Below are positions 1 to 7,433 of a DNA stretch of 21,100 nt, piece by piece. The stretch's first letter is position 1. The number at the start of each line of letters is the position of its first letter. The stretch is from an uncultured Eubacterium sp. (lineage in GTDB: Bacteria; Bacillota; Clostridia; Lachnospirales; Lachnospiraceae): positions 1-21,100 of the forward strand of contig CAJOOU010000202.1 in NCBI GenBank assembly GCA_905236735.1, written 5' to 3'. The position numbers were made by a program, and so were the translations under genes. A model generated the notes under the pieces. The model was not told where the DNA came from. It searched no databases and worked only from the letters and a program-made list of their open reading frames with translations.

Positions 1-246
1 CGCCGTTTTGCCCTTTTGGGGAGTAAAACCTACCATCTTTAAGAGATTTGCCCTGACCTTTGCCGGGATATCATCCATCCCATCCTGCTGAAGAGTCTCA
101 AAACCGATAAGATTCTCGAGTATGGTCACGGCAGGATCCGACGGATTAAAATTGGTCCATTCATCCGTATAAAGCGGTATATCGGAGAGAGCCCTTAAAT
201 ATCGTTCCTCATATGTTTTTCCTTCGTTTTCAATATATGTCAGCAT
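1..246 (-). CDS. Baseplate wedge protein, J-like (Afp12/Pvc12-like), N-terminal fragment
   Basis: This is the first 82 codons of a gene that runs off the left edge of the window. The ATG at 246 is preceded by AGGTGA six bases upstream, a good ribosome site that begins just after the previous gene's stop. The visible product has the motif WTNFNPSDPAVTILENLIGF, close to the 'W-t-x-x-n-p-s-D-P-G-v-T-l-L-e' opening known from baseplate J-type proteins of phages and eCIS (Afp12/Pvc12). Such proteins form the wedges that connect hub and sheath base. The last residues seen (TPQKGKTA) agree with the family, where this segment leads into the first beta domain. Position directly after the other large wedge gene supports the call. 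The full length and C-terminal domains cannot be judged. Confidence 0.8.
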   Translation of the reverse strand, partial: MLTYIENEGKTYEERYLRALSDIPLYTDEWTNFNPSDPAVTILENLIGFETLQQDGMDDIPAKVRANLLKMVGFTPQKGKTA

Positions 247-258
247 ACCCTGTCACCT

Positions 259-3200
259 TTATATTATATGCACAAAGTGTTTTCCGCTTCTGGGTACCAT
301 AAACGGAGTTACCTTAAAATCACCAAGGTCATATTCATGATATCCTTCGGCATCCGTATATGAAGCTATCATAACCGACCTTTTTACCACAGCCCGGCTC
401 TTTAGAACTCCGAGCCTCATAAGTATCTGGGGCTTTTGCGGCATGGTTCCTATCCTCCAGCCGCCGCCTTTACCCTCGGTCAAAGGATCCAAATATTCCC
501 TCAAACATTCCTCGAGAAGGCTTTGTATCTCAAAGCTGTCGTCAACAGAGACCACATCCACCCATACACTGACCGATACATCCACAAAGACCGGCTCTGT
601 CAGATGGATATGCTCCTCCGCAAGAGTAAGCTCACAGCGACAGGTAAGATCTTTTTTGAGTCCTCCCACTATCCTGTGAAAAGCATAAGAGCCTTCGGCA
701 TAATCCTTCATAAGCAGAAGAAAAGAAATATCTGCAGGATCTTCCCTGCCGTCTATCGTGCATCCGCTTACCACTGAAACCTGGTCTATCGTATCCGAGT
801 ACGAAAGAATGGCTCTTTTAAAATCTTCCGCAGATACCAGACGCCCTCTTGACGAAAGGATTCCCGCTCCTCTTTCAAGCGCATTGTCAAGAGATTCTAT
901 ATTACTTCCGCCGTACGCTTTGACCGGATTTTCTATTGAGCCTATATAGTTTAGGCCACCGAGTGACTCTGTTATAAGACCTGCTCCTACATTGCCCTCT
1001 TCTCCGCTGCAACGTCTTATGCAAAATCTTATCGCGGTATCGTCCGTTACTCTCGGCAGCTTTGTTTTTACGCCGTCCCCGAAAATAAGCTCATTATTAA
1101 GCCGGTCTATCACATATACTCTCGGATCTTTTGCTGTTTCAAAGCGTTCCGTTTCCGACCATTTGACAAAAAATGCCGTGATAAATCCTCTGTCATTTTC
1201 TTCGAGAATGTATCTTTCGGGGTCTGCCTGCGCCATTTCCCGCATGGTTTCGGAAGAAAACTCTCCCATTTCATTAACCCATACATCGGCATCTAAAATA
1301 TTGGTGCTCCCGATAGGGAATCTCATATTCGGCATAACATCGTCTATATAAAGCGGCACCTCGGTCATTGTCTCTATGTTAGATACAGCCACCGCATTTA
1401 AGATGATATTTTCCACCTTTGGAAGCAGGGATATATTTTCGCCCTCTTTTTCCTTTTTTATCCTTTTTACCCTGATCCAAAAACACTTTGTGCCTTCAAG
1501 CTCCGTCATCTTCATATCGGACGGCGGCATAAACATCACAACTCCGGACCTTGAGAAATCTCTTGTATAATCCAGGACTTTCATCTTTCGCCATCCCTCA
1601 TGGCCGAAGTATTCAAAATAACACTTAAGCCCGGTAAACATCAGTCCGTCTTCGAGCTGGAAAAGGATGGATACAGGTCCGTTTTCAATCTTTTTTGATA
1701 AGCCTATATAAAGCGCATCTTCCTCGTACTCAGGCTTGCTGAATATAAGGTATCCCTTTGGATTTTTAAGCTTTGTAGTAATGTCGGTTGATGTCGTTCC
1801 GCTGTATATAACAGCCTTAGATGCATCCATATATTCATCTTCGTAGCTGTAGCTTACAAAGAGGTCATTTATAACGGGATAATGATGCACCGCCGGTCTC
1901 ACATAGCAGTTGTCCGCCTTTAAGAGGCAAAGCCTTATCATTCTGCCTTCGTAAGAGCCGCTCTCTACGCTCTCCCAGTCATCCGGGCACTCGAACTCGA
2001 GGGATATATGTCTTGCCACATCCTGCATAAACATAAGTCTCGGGTCTTCGCTTAAGCCCAGCTTTTTCCATCCGGTGCCGTTAAAGTATTCGACCACGAC
2101 TTCCTGGGCAAATACATCGGAAAATACTTCTTTTCTTGTATCTTTTGAGCGTCTCTTTATTATCTTAAGGCTCTCGTCGAGCTCCTCTTTGGTAAGCGAA
2201 ACTCTGTTTTCTTCAACAGAAAGGTCAAAATCAAGCCTGATCTTTGCTCCCGCCTTGGTAAAATATCTGTCGCACCCTATAAAGCATTCCGCATACAAGG
2301 ACAAGGTATCCGTGAAAGGCAAAAATCTTTCGCACTCAAAATCCGTTACTCCCGAATTAACCGCATCGGGTCTTACCTTATCTCCCTTTGACGAGAAGCT
2401 TATCCTTCTTACCTTCTTTGCCGCAAGAGGAGGATTTTTCGCCATAAGCACAAGGTCTTTAAAAGGCTCCTCGCTGTCTTTGCTTATAACAAAGGTCTCT
2501 CCGTCATCTTTAAGTCTAACATGCTCAAAAGCTTTTAGTCCGCTTTTTTCCGCATTATATAAAAACTCATACTTGCCTTCCGCTATATCGGAAATAAGAC
2601 TTTTGTTATCCTCTATTTTTACATATATCTCATTTTTCCCGGTATCAAATATCGTATCATGAGTAAAGACAGCCGCATTATTTTCCATTCCCTCGGAACG
2701 TCCAAAAAGAGAAAAAGGCTTTATCTCATCTATTGAGATTTCAAAAACGGTAGGCATCTCATATTCTTCATCACCCTCTTCGCCAACCTCTCTAACAGCT
2801 TCTCCGGGGATAAGAGGCCTCTCAAAATGTCCCAAAACAGGCACCACCGTGCCTTCTTCTCCGTCAGTCATAAACACCGTTTGTATGTGGCCTGACGATA
2901 CATAGATGCTGTGATCTGTCTCAAAAACATAAGGCTCTGCTCCGCTGTCAGCTAAGAGCTTAGTCCCTTTTGGAACAGGCGTGCCGGGTATGGTATCCGA
3001 TATCATCCTCATCACGACTATCGTACTTGCCGGTTTTGCCGCAAGCAGCGATATGTCAAGCATATTGACAAACTCCGTGTGATATCGATCCAAAATACGG
3101 TTTATCCTGTCTATATTTTCTTCCATGCATCCGGCATAAATCCTTGCTATTGCCGTGCCTATATCGGCATTATCAAGATCCAAAGACCAGCCCGTATCAT

Positions 3201-3288
3201 ACTGAGTGGCCAGATACTTTATCTGATCAAGTACGGCAGAAGCGTCTCTAGTATCAATTTGTAATTTCTTCGATCTCTTCCGGCTCAT
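259..3288 (-). CDS. Baseplate wedge protein (Afp11/Pvc11, gp6/J-like)
   Basis: A 1009-residue protein of the large J-type baseplate wedge family, which in T4 is gp6 and in eCIS Afp11/Pvc11. It forms the ring around the hub that triggers sheath contraction. The N-terminus has the helical segment WSLDLDNADIGTAIARIYAG (about residues 34-53), typical of the family's opening. The C-terminal part contains NNELIFGDGVKTKLP followed by GNVGAGLITES and then SSRGRLVSAEDFKRAI, the gp6-like core pattern of 'F-G-D-G', 'G-N-v-g' and 'R-a-V-t-x-x-D-f'. The ATG at 3288 overlaps the end of the gp25-like gene by 35 bases. The nearest purine-rich site (GGAG, about 12 bases upstream) is distant, so translation is probably coupled to that gene. 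No break is seen. Confidence 0.88.
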   Translation of the reverse strand: MSRKRSKKLQIDTRDASAVLDQIKYLATQYDTGWSLDLDNADIGTAIARIYAGCMEENIDRINRILDRYHTEFVNMLDISLLAAKPASTIVVMRMISDTIPGTPVPKGTKLLADSGAEPYVFETDHSIYVSSGHIQTVFMTDGEEGTVVPVLGHFERPLIPGEAVREVGEEGDEEYEMPTVFEISIDEIKPFSLFGRSEGMENNAAVFTHDTIFDTGKNEIYVKIEDNKSLISDIAEGKYEFLYNAEKSGLKAFEHVRLKDDGETFVISKDSEEPFKDLVLMAKNPPLAAKKVRRISFSSKGDKVRPDAVNSGVTDFECERFLPFTDTLSLYAECFIGCDRYFTKAGAKIRLDFDLSVEENRVSLTKEELDESLKIIKRRSKDTRKEVFSDVFAQEVVVEYFNGTGWKKLGLSEDPRLMFMQDVARHISLEFECPDDWESVESGSYEGRMIRLCLLKADNCYVRPAVHHYPVINDLFVSYSYEDEYMDASKAVIYSGTTSTDITTKLKNPKGYLIFSKPEYEEDALYIGLSKKIENGPVSILFQLEDGLMFTGLKCYFEYFGHEGWRKMKVLDYTRDFSRSGVVMFMPPSDMKMTELEGTKCFWIRVKRIKKEKEGENISLLPKVENIILNAVAVSNIETMTEVPLYIDDVMPNMRFPIGSTNILDADVWVNEMGEFSSETMREMAQADPERYILEENDRGFITAFFVKWSETERFETAKDPRVYVIDRLNNELIFGDGVKTKLPRVTDDTAIRFCIRRCSGEEGNVGAGLITESLGGLNYIGSIENPVKAYGGSNIESLDNALERGAGILSSRGRLVSAEDFKRAILSYSDTIDQVSVVSGCTIDGREDPADISFLLLMKDYAEGSYAFHRIVGGLKKDLTCRCELTLAEEHIHLTEPVFVDVSVSVWVDVVSVDDSFEIQSLLEECLREYLDPLTEGKGGGWRIGTMPQKPQILMRLGVLKSRAVVKRSVMIASYTDAEGYHEYDLGDFKVTPFMVPRSGKHFVHII

Positions 3289-3718
3289 AAATCTCTGGCT
3301 CTCCTTCCTGCATATTTACAGGTGCTGCATTTAAATAAAACGGGAATACAAGATTATCCCTGGTATTGGTACTGATGATCGTATAGTCTATGTTAAAGAG
3401 GATGATCCCGCTCCCCTCTCCGTCTTCCATATTTATTCTGACATCCGTAACTCTCGGTTCCTGCGTCATTATCTGATCCCTTACCGATCGACTTATCATA
3501 TTGAGCCTGCCTGCATTCAGATCAATAAATGTATATGACATTATATCCGAGCCGAACGTAGGACGAAGCGGCCTCTCGCTCTGCTGAGTCATAAGTATAA
3601 GGTAGATTGACTCTTTTATACTTTCCGGTCCTTCCGATGTCATAAATCTTCCGGTCGCCGGATTGATCTGTGGCGGAAATTTCATTCCCCGTCCCAAAAA
3701 ATTCTTTTCCTGTGGCAT
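3254..3718 (-). CDS. gp25-like baseplate wedge protein (Afp9/Pvc9)
   Basis: A 154-residue member of the gp25/lysozyme-like baseplate family, which docks the first sheath ring to the baseplate. The family signature EPR appears as EPRV at residues 87-90, and RPLRPTFGSDI (residues 49-59) is the usual conserved stretch ahead of it. I chose the ATG at 3718 because AGGTGA lies five bases upstream, overlapping the stop of the spike gene. A GTG at 3727 in the same frame would add three residues but has no clear ribosome site. The C-terminus is extended by an acidic tail (EPEIYEPEEIEEITN) that overlaps the next gene. Confidence 0.9.
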   Translation of the reverse strand: MPQEKNFLGRGMKFPPQINPATGRFMTSEGPESIKESIYLILMTQQSERPLRPTFGSDIMSYTFIDLNAGRLNMISRSVRDQIMTQEPRVTDVRINMEDGEGSGIILFNIDYTIISTNTRDNLVFPFYLNAAPVNMQEGEPEIYEPEEIEEITN

Positions 3719-3727
3719 ATTTATCAC

Positions 3728-4549
3728 CTATCCGATCTTTATGGTTGCTCCGCCTATCTGCGTAAGTCCGCTTCCCGATATTTTTACTCCTGCCTGAGAA
3801 TTCGCTTCGAACTGCGAACCCGAAAGCGACATCTTGCCGGTAGCGGAAACTACTGTCTTTCCGGTTGTTTCAACGGAAAGATCCTGGCATTTTAAGGTAA
3901 GTTTTCCGCTCTCACCGTTTAAAGCAACGGTAATATTATCTCCGACCTTTACGGTCATCTTTCTTGCGGCATTTATCGTAACATCTCCGTTTTCCGTCTT
4001 CATCTGTATGGAAGCGTTGCCGTCTTTATCCTTTATTTCTATAAGCTTTTTTTCATTGTCAAGACTTATGCTGTGACCTTTGTCGGCAGTATAGATATTT
4101 ATCTTATCTTTAGTGCCGTCTCCTCCGCTCTCGTCCGAAACATCCTCGAATTCTATTGCGCTTCCGTGACGCGTCACTATGCGCTTGTGCTGATTGTATT
4201 TATCCGAGGACTTGGACAAAAATTTGTCAGATGTCTTTTGAACGCAGCCTATTACATACGGTCTGTCTATTATGCCCTCTTCAAAGACCACAAGCACCTG
4301 GTCGCCGACCTCCGGCAGAAAATAATGTCCCCACTCGCTGCCGCCCGAAGGCATTGCCATCCTTGCCCATTTTAGCTCGTTGGCATCCTCGTCTCTGGTA
4401 TGTACCTGTACGCATATCCTGCCGGGAAAGTTATCATCATAGTTTTTTACCACTTCTCCGACTACCACTCCGAATATTCTGTTGTCTCCGGTATCCGTTT
4501 TTAGTACCGTCTTTTCGCTTACCTCTTCAAAGATATCAAATATAGCCAT
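3728..4549 (-). CDS. Central spike protein, gp5/VgrG-like (OB fold plus beta-helix)
   Basis: A 273-residue spike that sits under the hub and carries the tip. Residues about 26-105 form the OB-fold typical of phage baseplate assembly protein V and VgrG: NFPGRICVQV near residue 40 and LPEVGDQVLVVFEEG (residues 78-92), then a 'r-P-y-V-i-G' strand. From about residue 120 to the end the sequence alternates short polar strands (DKINIYTADKG, GDVTINAARKMTVKVG, KMSLSGSQFEANS) and ends GGATIKIG, as expected for a triple-stranded beta-helix needle. Hub and spike are separate genes here, whereas Pvc8/Afp8 and VgrG are commonly fused. ATG at 4549 has AAGAGGG six bases upstream, 11 bases after the hub stop. 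Confidence 0.9.
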   Translation of the reverse strand: MAIFDIFEEVSEKTVLKTDTGDNRIFGVVVGEVVKNYDDNFPGRICVQVHTRDEDANELKWARMAMPSGGSEWGHYFLPEVGDQVLVVFEEGIIDRPYVIGCVQKTSDKFLSKSSDKYNQHKRIVTRHGSAIEFEDVSDESGGDGTKDKINIYTADKGHSISLDNEKKLIEIKDKDGNASIQMKTENGDVTINAARKMTVKVGDNITVALNGESGKLTLKCQDLSVETTGKTVVSATGKMSLSGSQFEANSQAGVKISGSGLTQIGGATIKIG

Positions 4550-4560
4550 TTATTTCCCTC

Positions 4561-5712
4561 TTAAAAAAGACTTGAAGACTGCTCCTTTGCCTTGCCCGTA
4601 ACCTTGGTCGAAAACTCGCCTCTAAGTGACATGGTATGTCTGACCTTCTGTACATAAAAATCATTTGAGATCGCGGTACCTATATTGTTTATTTTGATAA
4701 ATCTTCCCGGCAAAATATCCGGCAGACCTATTATCTCAAGCTCCAAAGTCCCGTATCTGTACATCATGTCCTCCATCAGATACTTTACCCTGTAATCTGC
4801 ATCCGTGGCATCGGAGATCGTAGGGTCGACATACACAAACTTAGAGCCCGATATCAGAGACTTTGCTCTGCTTCCCTGTGACAGCTTGCCCGAGTTTTTG
4901 GAGTTGCTGGTAATAGCTTTTGCCTTACCCACGTCAAGTCCTCTTACCTCTATGCTTTCCGTAAGCCCGGTCACATCATACTCGACAGAGAGCCGTTTTA
5001 TATTGGCATTATTATCTATCGTTATCTGTTTTTCGGTATCGCTTTTTGCCTTTCTGAAATACACTCTTCCGCCAAGCACAAAAAACTCGTAATTAAATTT
5101 CTTGGCTGCCCTTACCACAAATTCATAATCGCTTTCTCCGGCGAGCTCTATCATCTTATCCGTTTCCGGTTTGGTCCCGGCGCTTATCGGTGAAGCATCG
5201 GGAGTATCCTTTATCTCGTATGAGATAATGACCTCATCATTTTCGAGGGTTTTATATATACCGTTTTCAAAGATTTCCTTTACGGCCGCGGAATAAGAGT
5301 CTGCCTTTAGCATTTTGTGATACCGGCTGGCCATCATAACAGCCTTTACATCCATGGCGCTGACCTGAATATTGGGCGCATCTCCTTCTTCTATCAGGAA
5401 GTTGACCCTTGTTATGACTCCTCTGAAGACCTCGGTCACATCAACATCATATCCCATATATATGATCACGGGCGAACCTATGAGGACAAAATTCTTGACC
5501 AGATCAAAATCAAACTGCCCGTCATCATAATCATAACAGTTGTATATCGAAAAAATAGCTTCGGATGCCTCAAATCCGGCGGTAAGCTCTACGGTCACAT
5601 TGGATATGCCTAAAGCATATTTTCCGCTGCTTATTGAGACCCCGCTTACAAATACATCTATAACGGGATGAGTAAAATTACTGTATTTTCTTTCAAGACT
5701 CGAATATGTCAC
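4561..5712 (-). CDS. Baseplate hub protein, gp27-like (phage late control D family)
   Basis: A 383-residue hub protein equivalent to T4 gp27 and the N-terminal half of VgrG or Pvc8. Three copies would form the ring joining the inner tube to the spike. Family features are the N-terminal barrel with VFRGVITRVNFLIEEG and the central AGESDYEFVVRAAKKFNYEF segment (compare 'e-S-D-w-e-F-l-x-R-l-A-e-e-x-G' of late control D proteins), followed by VYFRKAKSD. The start is GTG at 5712. It overlaps the upstream TGA by four bases (GTGA), with GGGAGG six bases upstream, so coupling to the preceding adaptor is likely. Gene order adaptor-hub-spike matches phage tails and eCIS. Confidence 0.88.
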   Translation of the reverse strand: MTYSSLERKYSNFTHPVIDVFVSGVSISSGKYALGISNVTVELTAGFEASEAIFSIYNCYDYDDGQFDFDLVKNFVLIGSPVIIYMGYDVDVTEVFRGVITRVNFLIEEGDAPNIQVSAMDVKAVMMASRYHKMLKADSYSAAVKEIFENGIYKTLENDEVIISYEIKDTPDASPISAGTKPETDKMIELAGESDYEFVVRAAKKFNYEFFVLGGRVYFRKAKSDTEKQITIDNNANIKRLSVEYDVTGLTESIEVRGLDVGKAKAITSNSKNSGKLSQGSRAKSLISGSKFVYVDPTISDATDADYRVKYLMEDMMYRYGTLELEIIGLPDILPGRFIKINNIGTAISNDFYVQKVRHTMSLRGEFSTKVTGKAKEQSSSLF

Positions 5713-6566
5713 AGCAAACCTCCCTGCAATTTGGCAAGCTCTTTCATAAGCCTTGCCGTCGGATTGTTTTCAATATAAGCCGCATAATATGCATCAAACC
5801 AGTAACCTGTCTCTTCACCTTTTCCTACGGCAGGATCTACCAAATACATCACCACACTCACCTCTGCTCTTACAGGATTGCCGTTCATATCAAAGGCCGT
5901 GTAATTTGAGTTTACCCTTGAAAGCAGTCCCTCATATTTAAACTCTCCCCATTCAAAACACACAAAACGCGTATTTTCATTTCTCATAATTCCGACAAAA
6001 CCTTCCACCGCCATCTGTACTGATGTACCCGAACTAAAAAAACCGGTTATCAGGGATTTTGCGGCCGAAGCCACGCTCGAAGACGAAGCCGTCATCATAT
6101 CCTGCTGAAAGGCTGCCATATTTGACATGGAGTCAAATATAAGCTTAAAGGATAATTCTATATGTCGGTCTACGGCACCGCGGGATATATTGGCACCGGT
6201 TTGAGTGTAGTTATTTAGCTGCGCATCTTCATCACCCGCATATGAATTGAGCCTTAAAGAGCTCGGATTAAACTGCACTTCAATGTACTTATTATAATCA
6301 CTTGTTATATTGATATCGAACGCTTCAAGTACTTTTCCGGCTTTCTCCATTGCCGCCGCTGCAGCGGCAACAGCGCTTGCAAGCGCTTCCTCGTCAATCC
6401 CCAGATCGGCGAGACCAATGGATGAACCCGTCTTTAGCTTTTCCATCTGCTCTTTGTTTAAGGTGATGGTTGTGCGGTTTCTTTGATCTTTTATCCATAT
6501 TTTAGCTTTTGTCACATTGCCCGTAATGGTCGATGAAACATTTGATAACACATCAGTAAAAGCCAT
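5709..6566 (-). CDS. CIS tube/baseplate adaptor, Afp7/Pvc7-like (copy 2)
   Basis: A 285-residue protein with the eCIS tube-protein core: IEVQFNPSSLRLNSYAG near residues 95-111, DRHIELSFKLIFDSM, MAVEGFVGIMRN and FEWGEFKYEGLLSRVN. These correspond to the CIS_tube/Afp7 family, whose members initiate the tube on the hub (gp53/gp54-like role). The N-terminus (residues 1-90) is a poorly conserved helical region with an alanine run at residues 65-72. Family members often end in a LysM domain; none is recognisable here, and the C-terminus is a short helix. It is a paralogue of the gene just upstream, sharing the VQ[FY]NPSS motif. ATG at 6566 has AAAGGAG five bases away. Confidence 0.8.
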   Translation of the reverse strand: MAFTDVLSNVSSTITGNVTKAKIWIKDQRNRTTITLNKEQMEKLKTGSSIGLADLGIDEEALASAVAAAAAAMEKAGKVLEAFDINITSDYNKYIEVQFNPSSLRLNSYAGDEDAQLNNYTQTGANISRGAVDRHIELSFKLIFDSMSNMAAFQQDMMTASSSSVASAAKSLITGFFSSGTSVQMAVEGFVGIMRNENTRFVCFEWGEFKYEGLLSRVNSNYTAFDMNGNPVRAEVSVVMYLVDPAVGKGEETGYWFDAYYAAYIENNPTARLMKELAKLQGGLL

Positions 6567-6584
6567 ACAAACTCCTTTCGGATA

Positions 6585-7433
6585 CTAAAAAAGCGGCGTC
6601 TTAAAAGCATAGTCAATAGCATCATTCCAATACTGTTTGTCCGATGCATAAGATGCATTTGTATTATTCTGGATTATTTTAATATCCGCTGTTGCTTTTA
6701 TGGGATGTCCGTTTTTGTTAAACATATTAAACGCCACATCCACATATAAAAGTTCTCCGTGAAAAAACATATCGTTCCAAACAAATATTACCTGTCTGGT
6801 TTCCTTTGTCATAAGGAGCGATACAAGGCCTTCGACCTGCTTTTTTACGGAATAGCCTCCCGATAAATTTTTCACCAGAGATTTGACATTATCTACCGCA
6901 GATGAAGCATTAATAGATAAGCTTGAGGCTCCAAAGGCATCGGAAACATTTATATCTTCAAATATAAGCTGCGTTGTCAGATATGTTGCTGTCTTTTTAT
7001 CTACCGATGTAAACGAGTTCATATTATCGTTTCCCATGGCATTGTATTTTTTGATGGGTCCTCCCACGGAGTTTAAATTGATGGAGGACGGGTTGTACTG
7101 TACCTCAATTGGAATAAATCCTTTTTGGAGCAGTGCCAGAGCAAGCTGAGCCTCAGCAATCTTGCCCTCTGTGGCTGAAGCCACAATATCTGCTGCCGTA
7201 ACCGAGCTGCCCGCTCTTTTAAATATCTTATTTGCGCCTTTGTTTCTTTTTTTCAGCAACGTCCTAAGCCCTGAGGTGTCATCGTTTACCTTCGCACCCG
7301 TAGTATCTAAGTTTAAGCCTGTTATCCTCACATATAATGTGGCTTTTGCCGTAAGTTTGTTAAGTCCTAAGGCCGCTGCCTCCATAGCTCCGGCCGCTGC
7401 AAAAGCACCCAGATCTTCTCCGATACCTGCCAT
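6585..7433 (-). CDS. CIS tube/baseplate adaptor, Afp7/Pvc7-like (copy 1)
   Basis: A 282-residue protein of the same family as the next gene downstream. Conserved pieces are IEVQYNPSSINLNSVGG (residues 109-125), TYLTTQLIFEDIN, KKQVEGLVSLLMTKETRQVIFVWNDMFFHGELLYVDVAFNMFNKNGHPIKA. It probably forms an adaptor ring between the inner tube and the hub. An alanine-rich N-terminal segment (residues 10-23) and a lysine-rich loop (residues 61-73) precede the core. No LysM motif is visible. ATG follows the upstream TAA directly with no gap, and its ribosome site (AAGAGG) lies inside the last codons of the 808-residue gene, implying coupled translation. Confidence 0.78.
   Translation of the reverse strand: MAGIGEDLGAFAAAGAMEAAALGLNKLTAKATLYVRITGLNLDTTGAKVNDDTSGLRTLLKKRNKGANKIFKRAGSSVTAADIVASATEGKIAEAQLALALLQKGFIPIEVQYNPSSINLNSVGGPIKKYNAMGNDNMNSFTSVDKKTATYLTTQLIFEDINVSDAFGASSLSINASSAVDNVKSLVKNLSGGYSVKKQVEGLVSLLMTKETRQVIFVWNDMFFHGELLYVDVAFNMFNKNGHPIKATADIKIIQNNTNASYASDKQYWNDAIDYAFKTPLF

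Noticed and set aside
6355..6387. Two perfect palindromes, GCCGCTGCAGCGGC (6355-6368) and AGCGCTTGCAAGCGCT (6372-6387).
   Set aside because: They lie inside the codons of an alanine-rich helix (around residues 60-72 of the second adaptor), where repeated GCN codons readily produce such symmetry; no regulatory context.
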